A stretch of 28,063 bases of DNA from an uncultured Eubacteriales bacterium (GCA_900553315.1 USCW01000006.1:1-28063), one strand, 5' to 3'; positions 1 to 7,829 are shown, counted from the stretch's first letter. Made by a program: numbers and translations. Notes: generated from the sequence alone by a model not told the origin.

Positions 1-40
1 CCGGGGGAGGGGCTTCTCTATAGAGAAGCCCCTCCCCCGG
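1..40. repeat. Perfect 40-nt GC-rich palindrome downstream of the MutS2-like gene
   Basis: The two 20-nt halves are exact reverse complements, beginning CCGGGGGAGGGGCTTCTC. It starts at the window edge and may extend further. It sits five bases beyond the stop codon of the minus-strand MutS2-like gene, so it may act as its transcription terminator; the expected T-run would lie outside the window. A close relative occurs at 17489-17527, which suggests a dispersed hairpin rather than a gene-specific terminator. Confidence 0.8.
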
Positions 41-45
41 AAACC

Positions 46-1941
46 TTACTCCCCGTCCTCGTGTATGATCTTTACGTTTGGGTCGTGCTTGCGGGAGAGG
101 ACGTGGGCGGCTTTGCGGTTGGCTACGGTGTCGAAAATGATGCTGAAATCGTAGTTGTCGGGGTAGAGGGAGGACGCAGGAACGAGAAGACGCACGCGCT
201 TGGCGTTCACGCGAAGCTTTTGACCCTGCACTTGAACGATCAGCTCGCCGCGATCGTCGGCGGGACGGTAAACAATGCCGATCCCCTTGTTCGGGAGCAG
301 CTGTACGCTGTCGCCGCGAGTGAATTGCGGCTGCATCGCGGCGGATTTCATAACGCGGCGCTTTAAGGCGCTGCGCGGAACGGGAAGCCGGGGCGGAGCC
401 TCGTAACGCTGCCAGTCGCCCATATAGGCCGCCGCGCGGGCCGCTTCCAGCAGCGCGGGCGGAAAGCCCATCCGCTCGGCAATGAATAACGCACAGCTTT
501 CGCCCGACTTGCCCAGCTCAAGACGATAAAGCGGCTTCAAGCTCTGCCGATCAAAGGCCATTCGACCGTTTACAATGTGCGCCGCCTCCTCCGCATAGCG
601 CTTCACCTGCGGATCGTGGGTCGTGGACAGAAAGAGACAGCCCCGGCGGCGTAGCTCCTCCAACACGGCAATAGCAACGCCCATGCCCTCCGCCGGATCG
701 GTGCCGCTTCCTAATTCATCCAGCAACACCAGACTGTCCCGGCTGGCGCTGTTCAGCGCCTCCATGACGCGGGTCAGGTGCCCGGAAAAGGTGGATAGAT
801 TCTGCGTCAGGCTCTGGCTGTCGCCAATGTCGCAGTAGACCGCATCCAACAAAGGCAGGACGCTTCCCGCCGCGCAGGGCACATGCAGCCCGCATTGCGC
901 CATCAGGCAGAAAAGCCCCACGGTCTTCAGTACGACTGTTTTGCCGCCCGTGTTGGGGCCGGTAATGATGATCCCGCGCTGATCGCCCGTCAGCGCAATA
1001 TCCAGCGGCACGCAGGTCTCCGAAGGCAGCAGCGGATGCCGCGCACCCCGCAGATCGAGACGGCGTTCGCAGGTCAGCTCCACCGCCTCGCCGTGCAAGG
1101 CCGCGCTGGTTTTGGCCTTGGCGAAAAGCACATCCAGCTCCACCATCAAGCGGCTGTTTCGCAATAAGTCTTCACCCGCGGCGGCAACCTGATCGCTGAG
1201 CACATAGAGAATGCGGCGGGTTTCCTCGTCCTCGGCCAGACGCAGCATGTCCAGCTCCGCCTGCAAGGCGCTGGCGGCGGCGGGCTCCATAAAAACCGTG
1301 CCGCCCTTGCCGGAGGCCTCGATGACTGTGCCGGGAAACTGCTGCTGATACCGCCGCTGCACGGGCAGTACCCAACGGCTCTGCCGCTGGGTGAGGTAAC
1401 TGTCAGCCAGATAGGCTTTCTGCGTCTTGAGCAGCCGGTTCAGCTTTTCCTTCAGCGCGGCCTCCTGCTCGACGATCTTGCGGCGGATACTGCGCAGCTC
1501 GGCGCTGGCCTCGTCGCGGAGCCGATCCTCCTGCACCGCCGCGTCAATGCCCTCCGCCAGCACGGAGACGTCGTGCAGTTCACCGGCATAGGCGCTGAGC
1601 ATGGGACTTGCGTCTACGCCTCGGCGAAGATACTGCGTTAAACGGCGGCAGGAGGCCGCGAACCGTGCCACGCCGGTCAACTGCTCCGGGGTGAGCATCC
1701 CACCGGCCTGCGCCAAGGCGATATGCTGTGTCAGATTTTCCATGAGCGAGAAGGGCGGCGTGCCGCATTGCTCCAGCATACGGCGTGCCTCGGTGGTCTC
1801 CGCCATGCGATGCAGACATTGCGTTTCGTCGGTGGAGGGAGCTAAGGCTAGTAGCGCCGCCTGTGCCTCGGCGGAGACGGCGCAGGTTGATAGGGTTGTC
1901 AAAATACGGTCAAATTCCAAAACCTTCCATGCTTCCTTCAT
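46..1941 (-). CDS. MutS2-family DNA-binding ATPase lacking the Smr domain
   Basis: This 631-residue protein has the MutS2 layout: a helical core and clamp (about 1-290), then a MutS-type ATPase. The Walker A motif GPNTGGKT is at 328-335, Walker B LVLLDELGSGTDP has D408/E409, and STTHD is at 439-443. MutS2 proteins act on branched DNA or stalled ribosomes rather than in classical mismatch repair. Full-length members are about 780 residues and end in an Smr nuclease domain; here a KOW-like segment (about 540-585) is followed only by a 45-residue tail ending NVKIIHEDGE. No frameshift is visible at the end, so the short form looks native. The start has an AAGGAGC ribosome site about 10 nt upstream. 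The ATPase family is certain; the cellular role is not. Confidence 0.88.
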   Translation of the reverse strand: MKEAWKVLEFDRILTTLSTCAVSAEAQAALLALAPSTDETQCLHRMAETTEARRMLEQCGTPPFSLMENLTQHIALAQAGGMLTPEQLTGVARFAASCRRLTQYLRRGVDASPMLSAYAGELHDVSVLAEGIDAAVQEDRLRDEASAELRSIRRKIVEQEAALKEKLNRLLKTQKAYLADSYLTQRQSRWVLPVQRRYQQQFPGTVIEASGKGGTVFMEPAAASALQAELDMLRLAEDEETRRILYVLSDQVAAAGEDLLRNSRLMVELDVLFAKAKTSAALHGEAVELTCERRLDLRGARHPLLPSETCVPLDIALTGDQRGIIITGPNTGGKTVVLKTVGLFCLMAQCGLHVPCAAGSVLPLLDAVYCDIGDSQSLTQNLSTFSGHLTRVMEALNSASRDSLVLLDELGSGTDPAEGMGVAIAVLEELRRRGCLFLSTTHDPQVKRYAEEAAHIVNGRMAFDRQSLKPLYRLELGKSGESCALFIAERMGFPPALLEAARAAAYMGDWQRYEAPPRLPVPRSALKRRVMKSAAMQPQFTRGDSVQLLPNKGIGIVYRPADDRGELIVQVQGQKLRVNAKRVRLLVPASSLYPDNYDFSIIFDTVANRKAAHVLSRKHDPNVKIIHEDGE

Positions 1942-2166
1942 GGCTGTTCATGCTCCTTGTATTGATATGCTGACAGAAATGAAAAGAAGCGCCGCTGCTC
2001 CTTCGGGCAGGACAAAAAAGGGTAACAAAAAGGAGGTTCGCGTCCCGGCTCGAAGAGCAACGCAAACACACCTGCGAAAAAGCCTTGTCGCAGCTTCCCG
2101 CACGCATGTTACGCTTCGCTTAACGAACCGATGACAAACGCACACCTCCACGCTTTTGATGGCTGC

Positions 2167-2195
2167 ACTATATCACAAGCCGACCAAAATGTAAA
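2167..2195 (-). promoter_or_regulatory. Sigma-A-type promoter of the MutS2-like gene
   Basis: On the minus strand TTTACA (2190-2195) and TATAGT (2167-2172) are separated by 17 nt, and a TG one base before the -10 gives an extended -10. Transcription would start near 2160, leaving an untranslated leader of about 220 nt. That leader has short hairpins and T-runs but no riboswitch class I recognise. Confidence 0.6.
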
Positions 2196-2205
2196 GCCGG
2201 GAAGT

Positions 2206-2247
2206 AAAGGCAATACCGCACAAATGAGTTGGTGCGGTATTGCCTTA
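2206..2247. repeat. Internally deleted MITE-like palindrome (42 bp)
   Basis: The arms AAGGCAATACCGCA (2207-2220) and TGCGGTATTGCCTT (2233-2246) are exact reverse complements around a short loop. About 30 nt of this element, including the loop, match the right end of the 168-bp element at 5936-6103 in reverse orientation. It therefore looks like a derivative that kept only the terminal sequences. It lies about 10 nt upstream of the -35 box of the MutS2-like gene. Confidence 0.75.
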
Positions 2248-2429
2248 AATGGTGCGGACAGCGTCCCCCGTGCGCGAAGCGCACCTTTCCCCGCCGCGCT
2301 TTCCCTCCCCTAAGCACAGGCCCATCGTTGAAAACGGAACGTTTTCAACGGGGCCGTTCGTGCGGAACCGGAGGGAACCCCGTTCGGGGCGCCCCTGCGA
2401 GGCTCCACCGACACAAGATATTTGTCTGA

Positions 2430-2547
2430 GGGGGGTCCGGGGGCCGGCGCGCCGCATGGAAACCTCGCCGGCCCCCGGCAGCCTTTGGTTCCTTTCCCCT
2501 GCGGGAAAGGAACTCGCACGTCCGCAGACGTGCGAAACTCCCTCAAG
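2430..2547. repeat. Dispersed three-hairpin repeat, copy A
   Basis: Three consecutive perfect stems are visible: 12 bp (2437-2448 with 2467-2478), 11 bp (2488-2498 with 2503-2513) and 8 bp (2515-2522 with 2527-2534), followed by AAACTCCCTCAAG. The same order of blocks recurs in the opposite orientation at 20985-21109, and its outer edge reappears at 28038-28063. Arms have diverged between copies while pairing is largely kept, which suggests that structure matters. I do not recognise a named family. Confidence 0.8.
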
Positions 2548-2631
2548 CCGCATCTTCCTCCTACCTGTGTGCCTACTTTTCCCCCACATAACGCTAATTC
2601 CAACGACACAAAGAAAGTGAGGAACTTCCCT

Positions 2632-5600
2632 ATGTCGCTGATGCACTCCGAATACAAATCCCGCTTAGAGCATTGGCAGCGCGTGCTTGCCAAGGACTTC
2701 TATACCCCCCTTGCCCCCATCCCCTTCGAGGGCTTCTGCACCATGGAGCACCTCTCCCTCGACGCTGCCGCCCACGGCCCCTTCGCTCCCATGCCCGAAG
2801 GCACCGAATGGGGTCATACTTGGGAATACATGTGGATGCGCAGCACCGTCACCGTCCCGGCAGAAGCCGCAAATAAGCCCCTCGTGATGTCCCTTGATAT
2901 GGGCGGCGAAGCGACGCTCTTTGTTAACGGCAAGGCCTTCGGCACCCGCCGTGCGGACTGGGTCTCCGTGCCGCACCACTATATTTCCGATAATGTTCTC
3001 GCGGAACACGCCGTGCCCGGAGAGAAATATGACCTGCTCTTCGAGGTCTATGCAGGGCACTATTATCCCGACGAGGGCGGCTGTGCGACCGGCCCTGTGC
3101 TGCCGGGTACGCTGGGCGATCCCAAGCAGGAGGGCCGCCGTGCCCGCGTGGGTCACAGCACCATCGGCCTGTGGAACGAGGACGCTTACCAGCTGTGGCT
3201 GGATGTGAGCACCCTGCAAATGCTGCTGGACGAGCTGCCTGAGGACTCCCTGCGCGCCTCGAAGATCGCCGACGGCTTGGAGCTGTATACTCGCATTGTG
3301 GATTTTGAGCAGCCTGCCGAGGCGCGGAACGAAAGCTACCGCAAGGCGCGTGAAGCCCTGAAGCCCTTGATGGAGGCGCACAACGGTACCACTGCCGCCG
3401 AAATGTGGGCCATCGGCAACGCCCACCTTGACCTTGCGTGGCTGTGGCCTCAGCACGAGACCCACCGCAAGACCGCCCGCACCTTCGCGGCGCAGCTTCG
3501 CTTGCTGGAGCGCTACCCGGAGTATCGCTATCTGCAAAGCCAGCCCGCGGCCTACGAAATGTGCGAGAAGTATTATCCGGAGCTGTTCGCCCGCATCAAG
3601 GCGGCGGCAAAAGAAGGCCGCTGGATCGCCGAGGGCGCGATGTACGTGGAGCCGGATACCAACATGCCCTCCGGCGAGGCGCTGGTGCGTCAGTTGGTCT
3701 ACGGAAAGAAGTATTATAAAGACGAATTCGGTGTGGACAGCCGCGTGCTGTGGCTGCCGGACACCTTCGGCTATTCCGCGGTGCTGCCTCAGCTGCTGAA
3801 GGGGTGCGGCGTGGACTACCTCGTGACCCAGAAGATCTTCTGGAGCTACAACGAGGGCGATCCCTTCCCCTATCACTATTTTACGTGGAAGGGCATGGAC
3901 GGAAGCTCCGTGACCTCCTTCCTGCCCACCAGCTACACCTACCGCACCGACCCCAAGGAGCTGTGCGGCGCGTGGCGGAGCCGGGTGCAGAAGCGGCATT
4001 TGGACGACTTCCTGATTCCCTTTGGCTATGGCGACGGCGGCGGCGGCCCCTGCCGGGATTACATCGAGTATGCCCAGCGGGAGCGCGACTTGGAGGGAAT
4101 GCCCAAGGTGAAGATGGCTTCCCCCACGGAGTTCTTTGAGGACTTGGAGCGCAAGGGCGGCCCGGTGAACACGTGGGACGGCGAGCTGTATTTTAACGCC
4201 CATCGCGGCACGTATACCACCCAAGCGGCGGTGAAGAAGAACAACCGCCGCAGCGAGTTTGCGCTGCATAACCTGGAGGTCTGGGGGGCGCTGGCGGCGC
4301 TGAAGGGCGCGGCCTACCCGGCGGCGGACGCGGAGCGGCTGTGGAAGGTGCTGCTGCTGCACCAGTTCCATGATATTTTGCCGGGTTCCTCCATTGCGAA
4401 GGTGTACGTGGAGGCCAATGCGGCTCATCAAGAGCTTCAGCAGGAGGCTCATGCGCTGGCGGAGCGTGCGCGGAACGCGCTGGTGGCTCCCGGCGACGGT
4501 GTAACGCTGTTCAATTCCCTCGGCTTTGACCGGGCGGTCGTGGTGGATTTGCCGGAGAACCTGCGCGATGGTGCGGAGACGCTGGACGGTCGCCCTGTGC
4601 CCGTGGCGGAGGGCAAGGCTCTGCTGACTGTGCCCGCGCTGGGCATGGTGTCCCTGAAGGCGGGCGCGAAGAAACAGCCCGACACGCTGGCTACGGCGGA
4701 AATCACGGCGGAGGGCGCTGTACTGACAGCGGGGAATCTCCGCGTGGAGCTGAACCCGCAGGGACAGATCACCTCTTATCAGCTGAACGGCCGGGAGATG
4801 GCGGCGGCTCCCATGAATGCCCTGCGCATGTACAAGGATGTGCCCCGTGTCTTCGACGCGTGGGATATTGACAGCAACTACCGCGAGCAGGACAGCTTCA
4901 CCCCCGAGGTGGACAGCCTGACGGTGAGCTGCGTAGGCGGGCTGACGGCCTCCGTCACTTGGCGGGGCACCATCGGCAAGTCCACCATGGTGCAGACCAT
5001 CTCTGTGGAGGCGGGCAGTCCCGTGGTGACCTTCGACACGGAGGTGGATTGGCACGAGCTGCACCGGCTTTTGAAGGTGGCCTTCCCGGTGGATGTGCGG
5101 GCGGAAATGGCCCAGCACGAAATGCAGTTTGGCTTTGTGGAGCGCCCCACCCATCGGAGCCGCGGCTACGACCAGCAGCGCTTTGAGGTGTGCAACCACC
5201 GCTACACGGCTCTGTGCGACAACAGCCACGGCTGCGCGGTGCTGAATGACAGCAAGTACGGCGTGGGCGTGGAGCAGAACAGCATTGAGCTGACGCTGCT
5301 GCGTGCGGCGGCCTCCCCCGAGATGGGTACCGACCAGGGCGAGCAGCGCTTCCGCTACGGCTTCACGGCGTGGGACGGCGCGTTTGCCGATGCGCCCGTG
5401 GTGAAGCATGGCTTGGCGTTCAACGAGCCCGTGGCGATTGTGCCCGGCGAGGCGGAGACGTTCAGCGCCTTCCGCACGGACGCGGCCAACGTTATCCTCG
5501 ATACGCTGAAGCTCGCCGAGGATGGTAGCGGCGACCTGATCCTGCGGCTGTACGAGAGCAAGAAGGCGGATACGTACTTCCATGTGCTGTCCGGTCTGCC

Positions 5601-5718
5601 GGTGAAGGCGCTTCAGCGGTGCGACCTGCTGGAAAATCCCGTGGGCGAGCTTGAAGAGGCAGACGCGGCGCTGCATGTGCGTCCCTTTGAGGTGCTGACG
5701 CTGCGGGTCAAGCTGTAA
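2632..5718 (+). CDS. Glycoside hydrolase family 38 alpha-mannosidase
   Basis: This 1028-residue enzyme would remove alpha-linked mannose from glycans such as host or yeast N-glycans. An N-terminal beta domain precedes the GH38 catalytic domain. Zinc ligands H265 and D267 sit in GNAHLDLAWLWP, the predicted nucleophile is D377 in WLPDTFGYS, and H580 lies in HQFHDILPGSS. The C-terminal half is the usual beta-sandwich. The length is normal for bacterial members. No signal peptide is seen, so it should act in the cytoplasm on imported oligosaccharides. I chose the ATG at 2632, with GTGAGG 9 nt upstream; the reading frame stays open further upstream, but only through the hairpin repeat. No sugar transporter or regulator adjoins it, and a strong terminator follows. 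Confidence 0.92.
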   Translation: MSLMHSEYKSRLEHWQRVLAKDFYTPLAPIPFEGFCTMEHLSLDAAAHGPFAPMPEGTEWGHTWEYMWMRSTVTVPAEAANKPLVMSLDMGGEATLFVNGKAFGTRRADWVSVPHHYISDNVLAEHAVPGEKYDLLFEVYAGHYYPDEGGCATGPVLPGTLGDPKQEGRRARVGHSTIGLWNEDAYQLWLDVSTLQMLLDELPEDSLRASKIADGLELYTRIVDFEQPAEARNESYRKAREALKPLMEAHNGTTAAEMWAIGNAHLDLAWLWPQHETHRKTARTFAAQLRLLERYPEYRYLQSQPAAYEMCEKYYPELFARIKAAAKEGRWIAEGAMYVEPDTNMPSGEALVRQLVYGKKYYKDEFGVDSRVLWLPDTFGYSAVLPQLLKGCGVDYLVTQKIFWSYNEGDPFPYHYFTWKGMDGSSVTSFLPTSYTYRTDPKELCGAWRSRVQKRHLDDFLIPFGYGDGGGGPCRDYIEYAQRERDLEGMPKVKMASPTEFFEDLERKGGPVNTWDGELYFNAHRGTYTTQAAVKKNNRRSEFALHNLEVWGALAALKGAAYPAADAERLWKVLLLHQFHDILPGSSIAKVYVEANAAHQELQQEAHALAERARNALVAPGDGVTLFNSLGFDRAVVVDLPENLRDGAETLDGRPVPVAEGKALLTVPALGMVSLKAGAKKQPDTLATAEITAEGAVLTAGNLRVELNPQGQITSYQLNGREMAAAPMNALRMYKDVPRVFDAWDIDSNYREQDSFTPEVDSLTVSCVGGLTASVTWRGTIGKSTMVQTISVEAGSPVVTFDTEVDWHELHRLLKVAFPVDVRAEMAQHEMQFGFVERPTHRSRGYDQQRFEVCNHRYTALCDNSHGCAVLNDSKYGVGVEQNSIELTLLRAAASPEMGTDQGEQRFRYGFTAWDGAFADAPVVKHGLAFNEPVAIVPGEAETFSAFRTDAANVILDTLKLAEDGSGDLILRLYESKKADTYFHVLSGLPVKALQRCDLLENPVGELEEADAALHVRPFEVLTLRVKL

Positions 5719-5733
5719 AAAGATGGAATTTGT

Positions 5734-5787
5734 GTCCCCGGTGAGCGGGAACTGTGCCGACAGTTCCTGCCGCCGGGGACGCTTTTT
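5734..5787 (+). terminator. Intrinsic terminator of the alpha-mannosidase gene
   Basis: A long stem pairs GTCCCCGG (5734-5741) with CCGGGGAC (5773-5780) and GGAACTGT (5748-5755) with ACAGTTCC (5760-5767) around a GCCG loop. A run of five T follows at 5783-5787. Confidence 0.85.
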
Positions 5788-5935
5788 CGACGATTTGCGT
5801 AAAAAGCGACGAAAGGCACGGAAATTGTAGAAAAATGCTGATCATTTTTGGCGGCGGTCTTGTGCAATGATGGGTGTTCAATACTGCGAAGAACAGAAAA
5901 CAGGGTAGGGAAGATGCAGGCCGAGCATGGAAGGA

Positions 5936-6103
5936 TTAAGGCACTACCGCACAATTCGTCGGCAGCGCTGGCGATGCCTTTTCTGCCATCTGCTTCTTGC
6001 AGAAATCTCGATTTACCTCCAGTAAACCTTCGATTTCTGCAATCGCATCTGACAAAAAATGCATTCGCCATCGCACCAACTCATTTGTGCGGTATTGCCT
6101 TAA
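5936..6103. mobile_element. MITE-like element with TTAA ends (168 bp)
   Basis: The element starts TTAAGGCACTACCGCACAA and ends TTGTGCGGTATTGCCTTAA, giving imperfect terminal inverted repeats of about 20 bp. TTAA at both borders could be a target duplication or part of the ends. Inside, TTGCAGAAATC (5997-6007) pairs with GATTTCTGCAA (6032-6042), with further pairing within the loop, so the RNA would fold as nested hairpins. It encodes no protein and would need a transposase supplied in trans. A short derivative lies at 2206-2247. Confidence 0.72.
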
Positions 6104-6284
6104 TTCCCGTTGAACTTGAACGTTTTGCGGAAGGTCGCATTGGCACGATGCAGAAAAGCCGAGTTTGGCAAGCGCGTCAGCCTGTAGAAGCGGCGTTACT
6201 GGGCCTGCCTTGACCCTGATACTTTCCTGCGCATTCTTTTCGGATGATTCTTAAATGCTGTTGCCCCGTGCCTGTCGGGATTTT

Positions 6285-6314
6285 TTGGTATAGATGGAAG
6301 CCGTGTGATATGAT
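6285..6314 (+). promoter_or_regulatory. Predicted promoter of the alpha/beta hydrolase gene
   Basis: TTGGTA (6285-6290) and TATGAT (6309-6314) are separated by 18 nt, with TG one base before the -10 (extended -10). Transcription would begin about 35 nt before the start codon. Confidence 0.55.
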
Positions 6315-6355
6315 AAGACAGAACGATAAATCAGAATTTGAAGGAGTGACAATAT

Positions 6356-6982
6356 ATGAAGTATTTATATTTGCATGGACTAGGGCAAAAACCAGACAGT
6401 TGGAATAGAGTAATAAAAGAAACGAAAGTATCGAAAAGCAGTGTCAGTTTGAGTTTATCAGATATGTTAGAAGGGAAATCTGCTACATATAAGGAATTAT
6501 ATTCAGCATTCTCATCAGAATGCGACAAGGAGAACGATGGAATTGCCTTATGTGGGCTTTCTCTAGGAACTGTTTTGGCACTTAATTATGCGATAGACCA
6601 CCCAGATAAAGTAAAGGCACTCGTATTAATTGCAGCACAATATAAAATGCCAAAAAAATTATTGAAGATTCAGAATATGTTGTTTCACCTTATGCCGAAT
6701 TCGGCATTCAATAAAATGGGCTTAAAAAAAGCAGATGTTATCAGCCTATGCGGTACGATGGCTGAATTGGATTTCAGTGACTCACTGCATAAGGTGCCTT
6801 GTCCGGTATTGATCGTTTGTGGAGAGAAGGACAAAGCAAACATAAAAACTTCAAAAGAACTTTGCCATTATTTGAATAATTCCTGCTTCCATGAACTTAT
6901 GAAAACAGGTCATGAAGCAAACATAGAATCTCCAGAAGAGTTGGCGCTCGTGTTGCAAAGATTTTATGATAGTATCAGTTAA
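6356..6982 (+). CDS. Alpha/beta-hydrolase fold protein, probably acquired
   Basis: This 208-residue protein has the complete alpha/beta-hydrolase signature: oxyanion-hole HG in LYLHGLGQKPDSW, nucleophile S69 in the elbow GLSLG, acid D159 in CGEKDKAN and base H186 in TGHEAN. The substrate cannot be told from sequence; small esterases, lipases and peptidases all share this layout. The start is set by AAGGAGTGA (6341-6349) seven bases upstream. The gene is strikingly AT-rich, with codons such as ATA, TTA and AAA preferred, against a GC-rich background. It has its own promoter and stands alone beside a MITE, all of which suggest horizontal acquisition. Fold certain, function open. Confidence 0.85.
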   Translation: MKYLYLHGLGQKPDSWNRVIKETKVSKSSVSLSLSDMLEGKSATYKELYSAFSSECDKENDGIALCGLSLGTVLALNYAIDHPDKVKALVLIAAQYKMPKKLLKIQNMLFHLMPNSAFNKMGLKKADVISLCGTMAELDFSDSLHKVPCPVLIVCGEKDKANIKTSKELCHYLNNSCFHELMKTGHEANIESPEELALVLQRFYDSIS

Positions 6983-7137
6983 ATTCCAGTTTACTGAACG
7001 GATAAACAGCGCACTTTGATACACCTTTTGACTTCTCACGCAAGAAAACAACCTCCGCCCCGTGATCGTCCTCGCGGGTCGGGGGTTCTGTTTTATACTC
7101 ACAGGCCAAAGGCTCTGCGCCTTTGCGGCTTATGAAA

Positions 7138-7479
7138 TCAATATCCCAAAAATACGGCTTTCGTCCCGTGGGCGGGTAAACCCTCCATATCGGTGCGGAA
7201 CATTTCATCCGTCTCCTTGTGCTTCCCTGGAATGCGCTGGCCCAGCGGATGATGGAACTCCGCAGCCCCGGCGGGGCAGTCCTCCACACAGCAGCCGCAG
7301 AACCAGCATTCATCGGGATACAGCACCAGCGGCGGCTTGCCGCTTTTAGGGTTAGGGATGAATACGTCCATGCGGCATACATCCACGCAGCGGTTGCAGC
7401 CGGTACACAGCGTCGCGTCAAAGGTAACGGGTGTGCAAGGCGTCAAGGGATTGAGTACAGCGACAGCCTTCTTGAGCAT
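7138..7479 (-). CDS. Small ferredoxin with two [4Fe-4S] sites
   Basis: This 113-residue protein carries two CX2CX2CX3C sites, CTGCNRCVDVC and CWFCGCCVEDC, the layout of a dicluster ferredoxin. A basic tail, including GQRIPGKHKE, follows. It resembles the small electron-transfer subunits that accompany AprA- or FrdA-like flavoproteins, and it lies downstream of a locus encoding such a flavoprotein. It is nevertheless separated from that locus by two tRNA genes and two terminators, so it is a separate transcription unit. I chose the ATG at 7479 because AAGGAGG lies 8 nt upstream; the frame is open further upstream but without a ribosome site. Redox partner unknown. Confidence 0.8.
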   Translation of the reverse strand: MLKKAVAVLNPLTPCTPVTFDATLCTGCNRCVDVCRMDVFIPNPKSGKPPLVLYPDECWFCGCCVEDCPAGAAEFHHPLGQRIPGKHKETDEMFRTDMEGLPAHGTKAVFLGY

Positions 7480-7643
7480 CCTCGTTTCCTCCTTCTTCAC
7501 AGGCACGCATTGCGCCGGTATCATCCAAAATCAAGTTTTTCTCAAAAAATAACCTAGTCTACAAAATGTAATATTTTTAGACATGCTCCTCCTATGTTCT
7601 TCGCGTGGAAAGCCCGTTTTGAAGTAAACATCCTGTCAAATAC

Positions 7644-7676
7644 AAAAAATCCGCTGAACGACTGTTCAGCGGATTT
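7644..7676 (-). terminator. Intrinsic terminator of the tRNA operon
   Basis: A perfect 13-bp stem pairs 7647-7659 with 7664-7676 around a four-base loop. On the minus strand it ends in a run of T, directly after the tRNA-Glu gene. Confidence 0.88.
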
Positions 7677-7680
7677 AACG

Positions 7681-7753
7681 CACCTCCGATGGGATTCGAA
7701 CCCATGTTTTCGCCTTGAGAGGGCGGCGTCCTAGGCCTCTAGACAACGGAGGC
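7681..7753 (-). tRNA. tRNA-Glu, anticodon CTC
   Basis: The minus strand folds as a 73-nt cloverleaf. The acceptor arms are GCCTCCG and CGGAGGT, with a G-U pair at 1-72. The T arm contains GGTTCGAATCC and the anticodon loop is CTCTCAA, reading CTC. The discriminator is G and CCA is not encoded. Position 27-43 looks mismatched (C-A). A CTC anticodon reads GAG, useful in a GC-rich genome. Confidence 0.93.
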
Positions 7754-7758
7754 AAATG

Positions 7759-7829
7759 CTGGGGAACTAGGATTCGAACCTAGACAATACGAGTCAGAGT
7801 CGTAGGTGCTGCCGTTACACAATTCCCCA
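7759..7829 (-). tRNA. tRNA-Gln, anticodon CTG
   Basis: The 71-nt minus-strand cloverleaf has acceptor arms TGGGGAA and TTCCCCA, T arm GGTTCGAATCC and anticodon loop CTCTGAC, reading CTG for CAG codons. The discriminator is G and a full CCA is not encoded. It is co-transcribed with tRNA-Glu, five bases downstream. Confidence 0.93.

Larger units (their letters stand above)
1942..2631. other. Hairpin-rich intergenic region of 690 bases
   Basis: No credible gene lies here. The stretch holds the leader and promoter of the minus-strand MutS2-like gene and a short MITE-derived palindrome (2206-2247). It also has a GTGCGC/GCGCAC hairpin (2270-2284), an 11-bp stem centred on 2338 with arms 2326-2336 and 2340-2350, and the three-hairpin repeat unit (2430-2547). 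No clear promoter for the mannosidase is visible between the repeats and its start codon. Confidence 0.7.
5719..6355. other. Intergenic region of 637 bases with a MITE
   Basis: No supported gene is present. It holds the mannosidase terminator (5734-5787), the MITE-like element (5936-6103) and the hydrolase promoter (6285-6314). I see nothing further in 5788-5935 or 6104-6284. Confidence 0.7.

Noticed and set aside
1948..2151. Frame of 67 codons in the leader of the MutS2-like gene
   Set aside because: GGAGGTG near the start is coincidental by eye; the peptide is low-complexity C/V/R/F with no conserved look.
2430..2547. CRISPR array
   Set aside because: The repeats are three different hairpins in one unit with no regular spacers, and copies are scattered rather than tandem.
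2422..2631. N-terminal extension of the mannosidase to 2422
   Set aside because: Those 70 codons lie inside the three-hairpin repeat and read as G/P/R-rich noise; the ATG at 2632 has a ribosome site and matches family starts.
2665..5676. 1003-codon open frame antisense to the alpha-mannosidase
   Set aside because: It is a shadow of a strongly conserved GC-rich gene; its translation is rich in H, R, A and L with no domain pattern and no ribosome site.
6975..7421. Frame overlapping the small ferredoxin gene in another phase
   Set aside because: It lacks a start signal and overlaps a gene with clear iron-sulfur motifs; its tail is intergenic translation.
7531..7584. 17-codon frame upstream of the small ferredoxin gene, preceded by AGGAGG
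   Set aside because: The ribosome site is only three bases from the ATG, and the peptide has no regulatory codon run or attenuator next to it.
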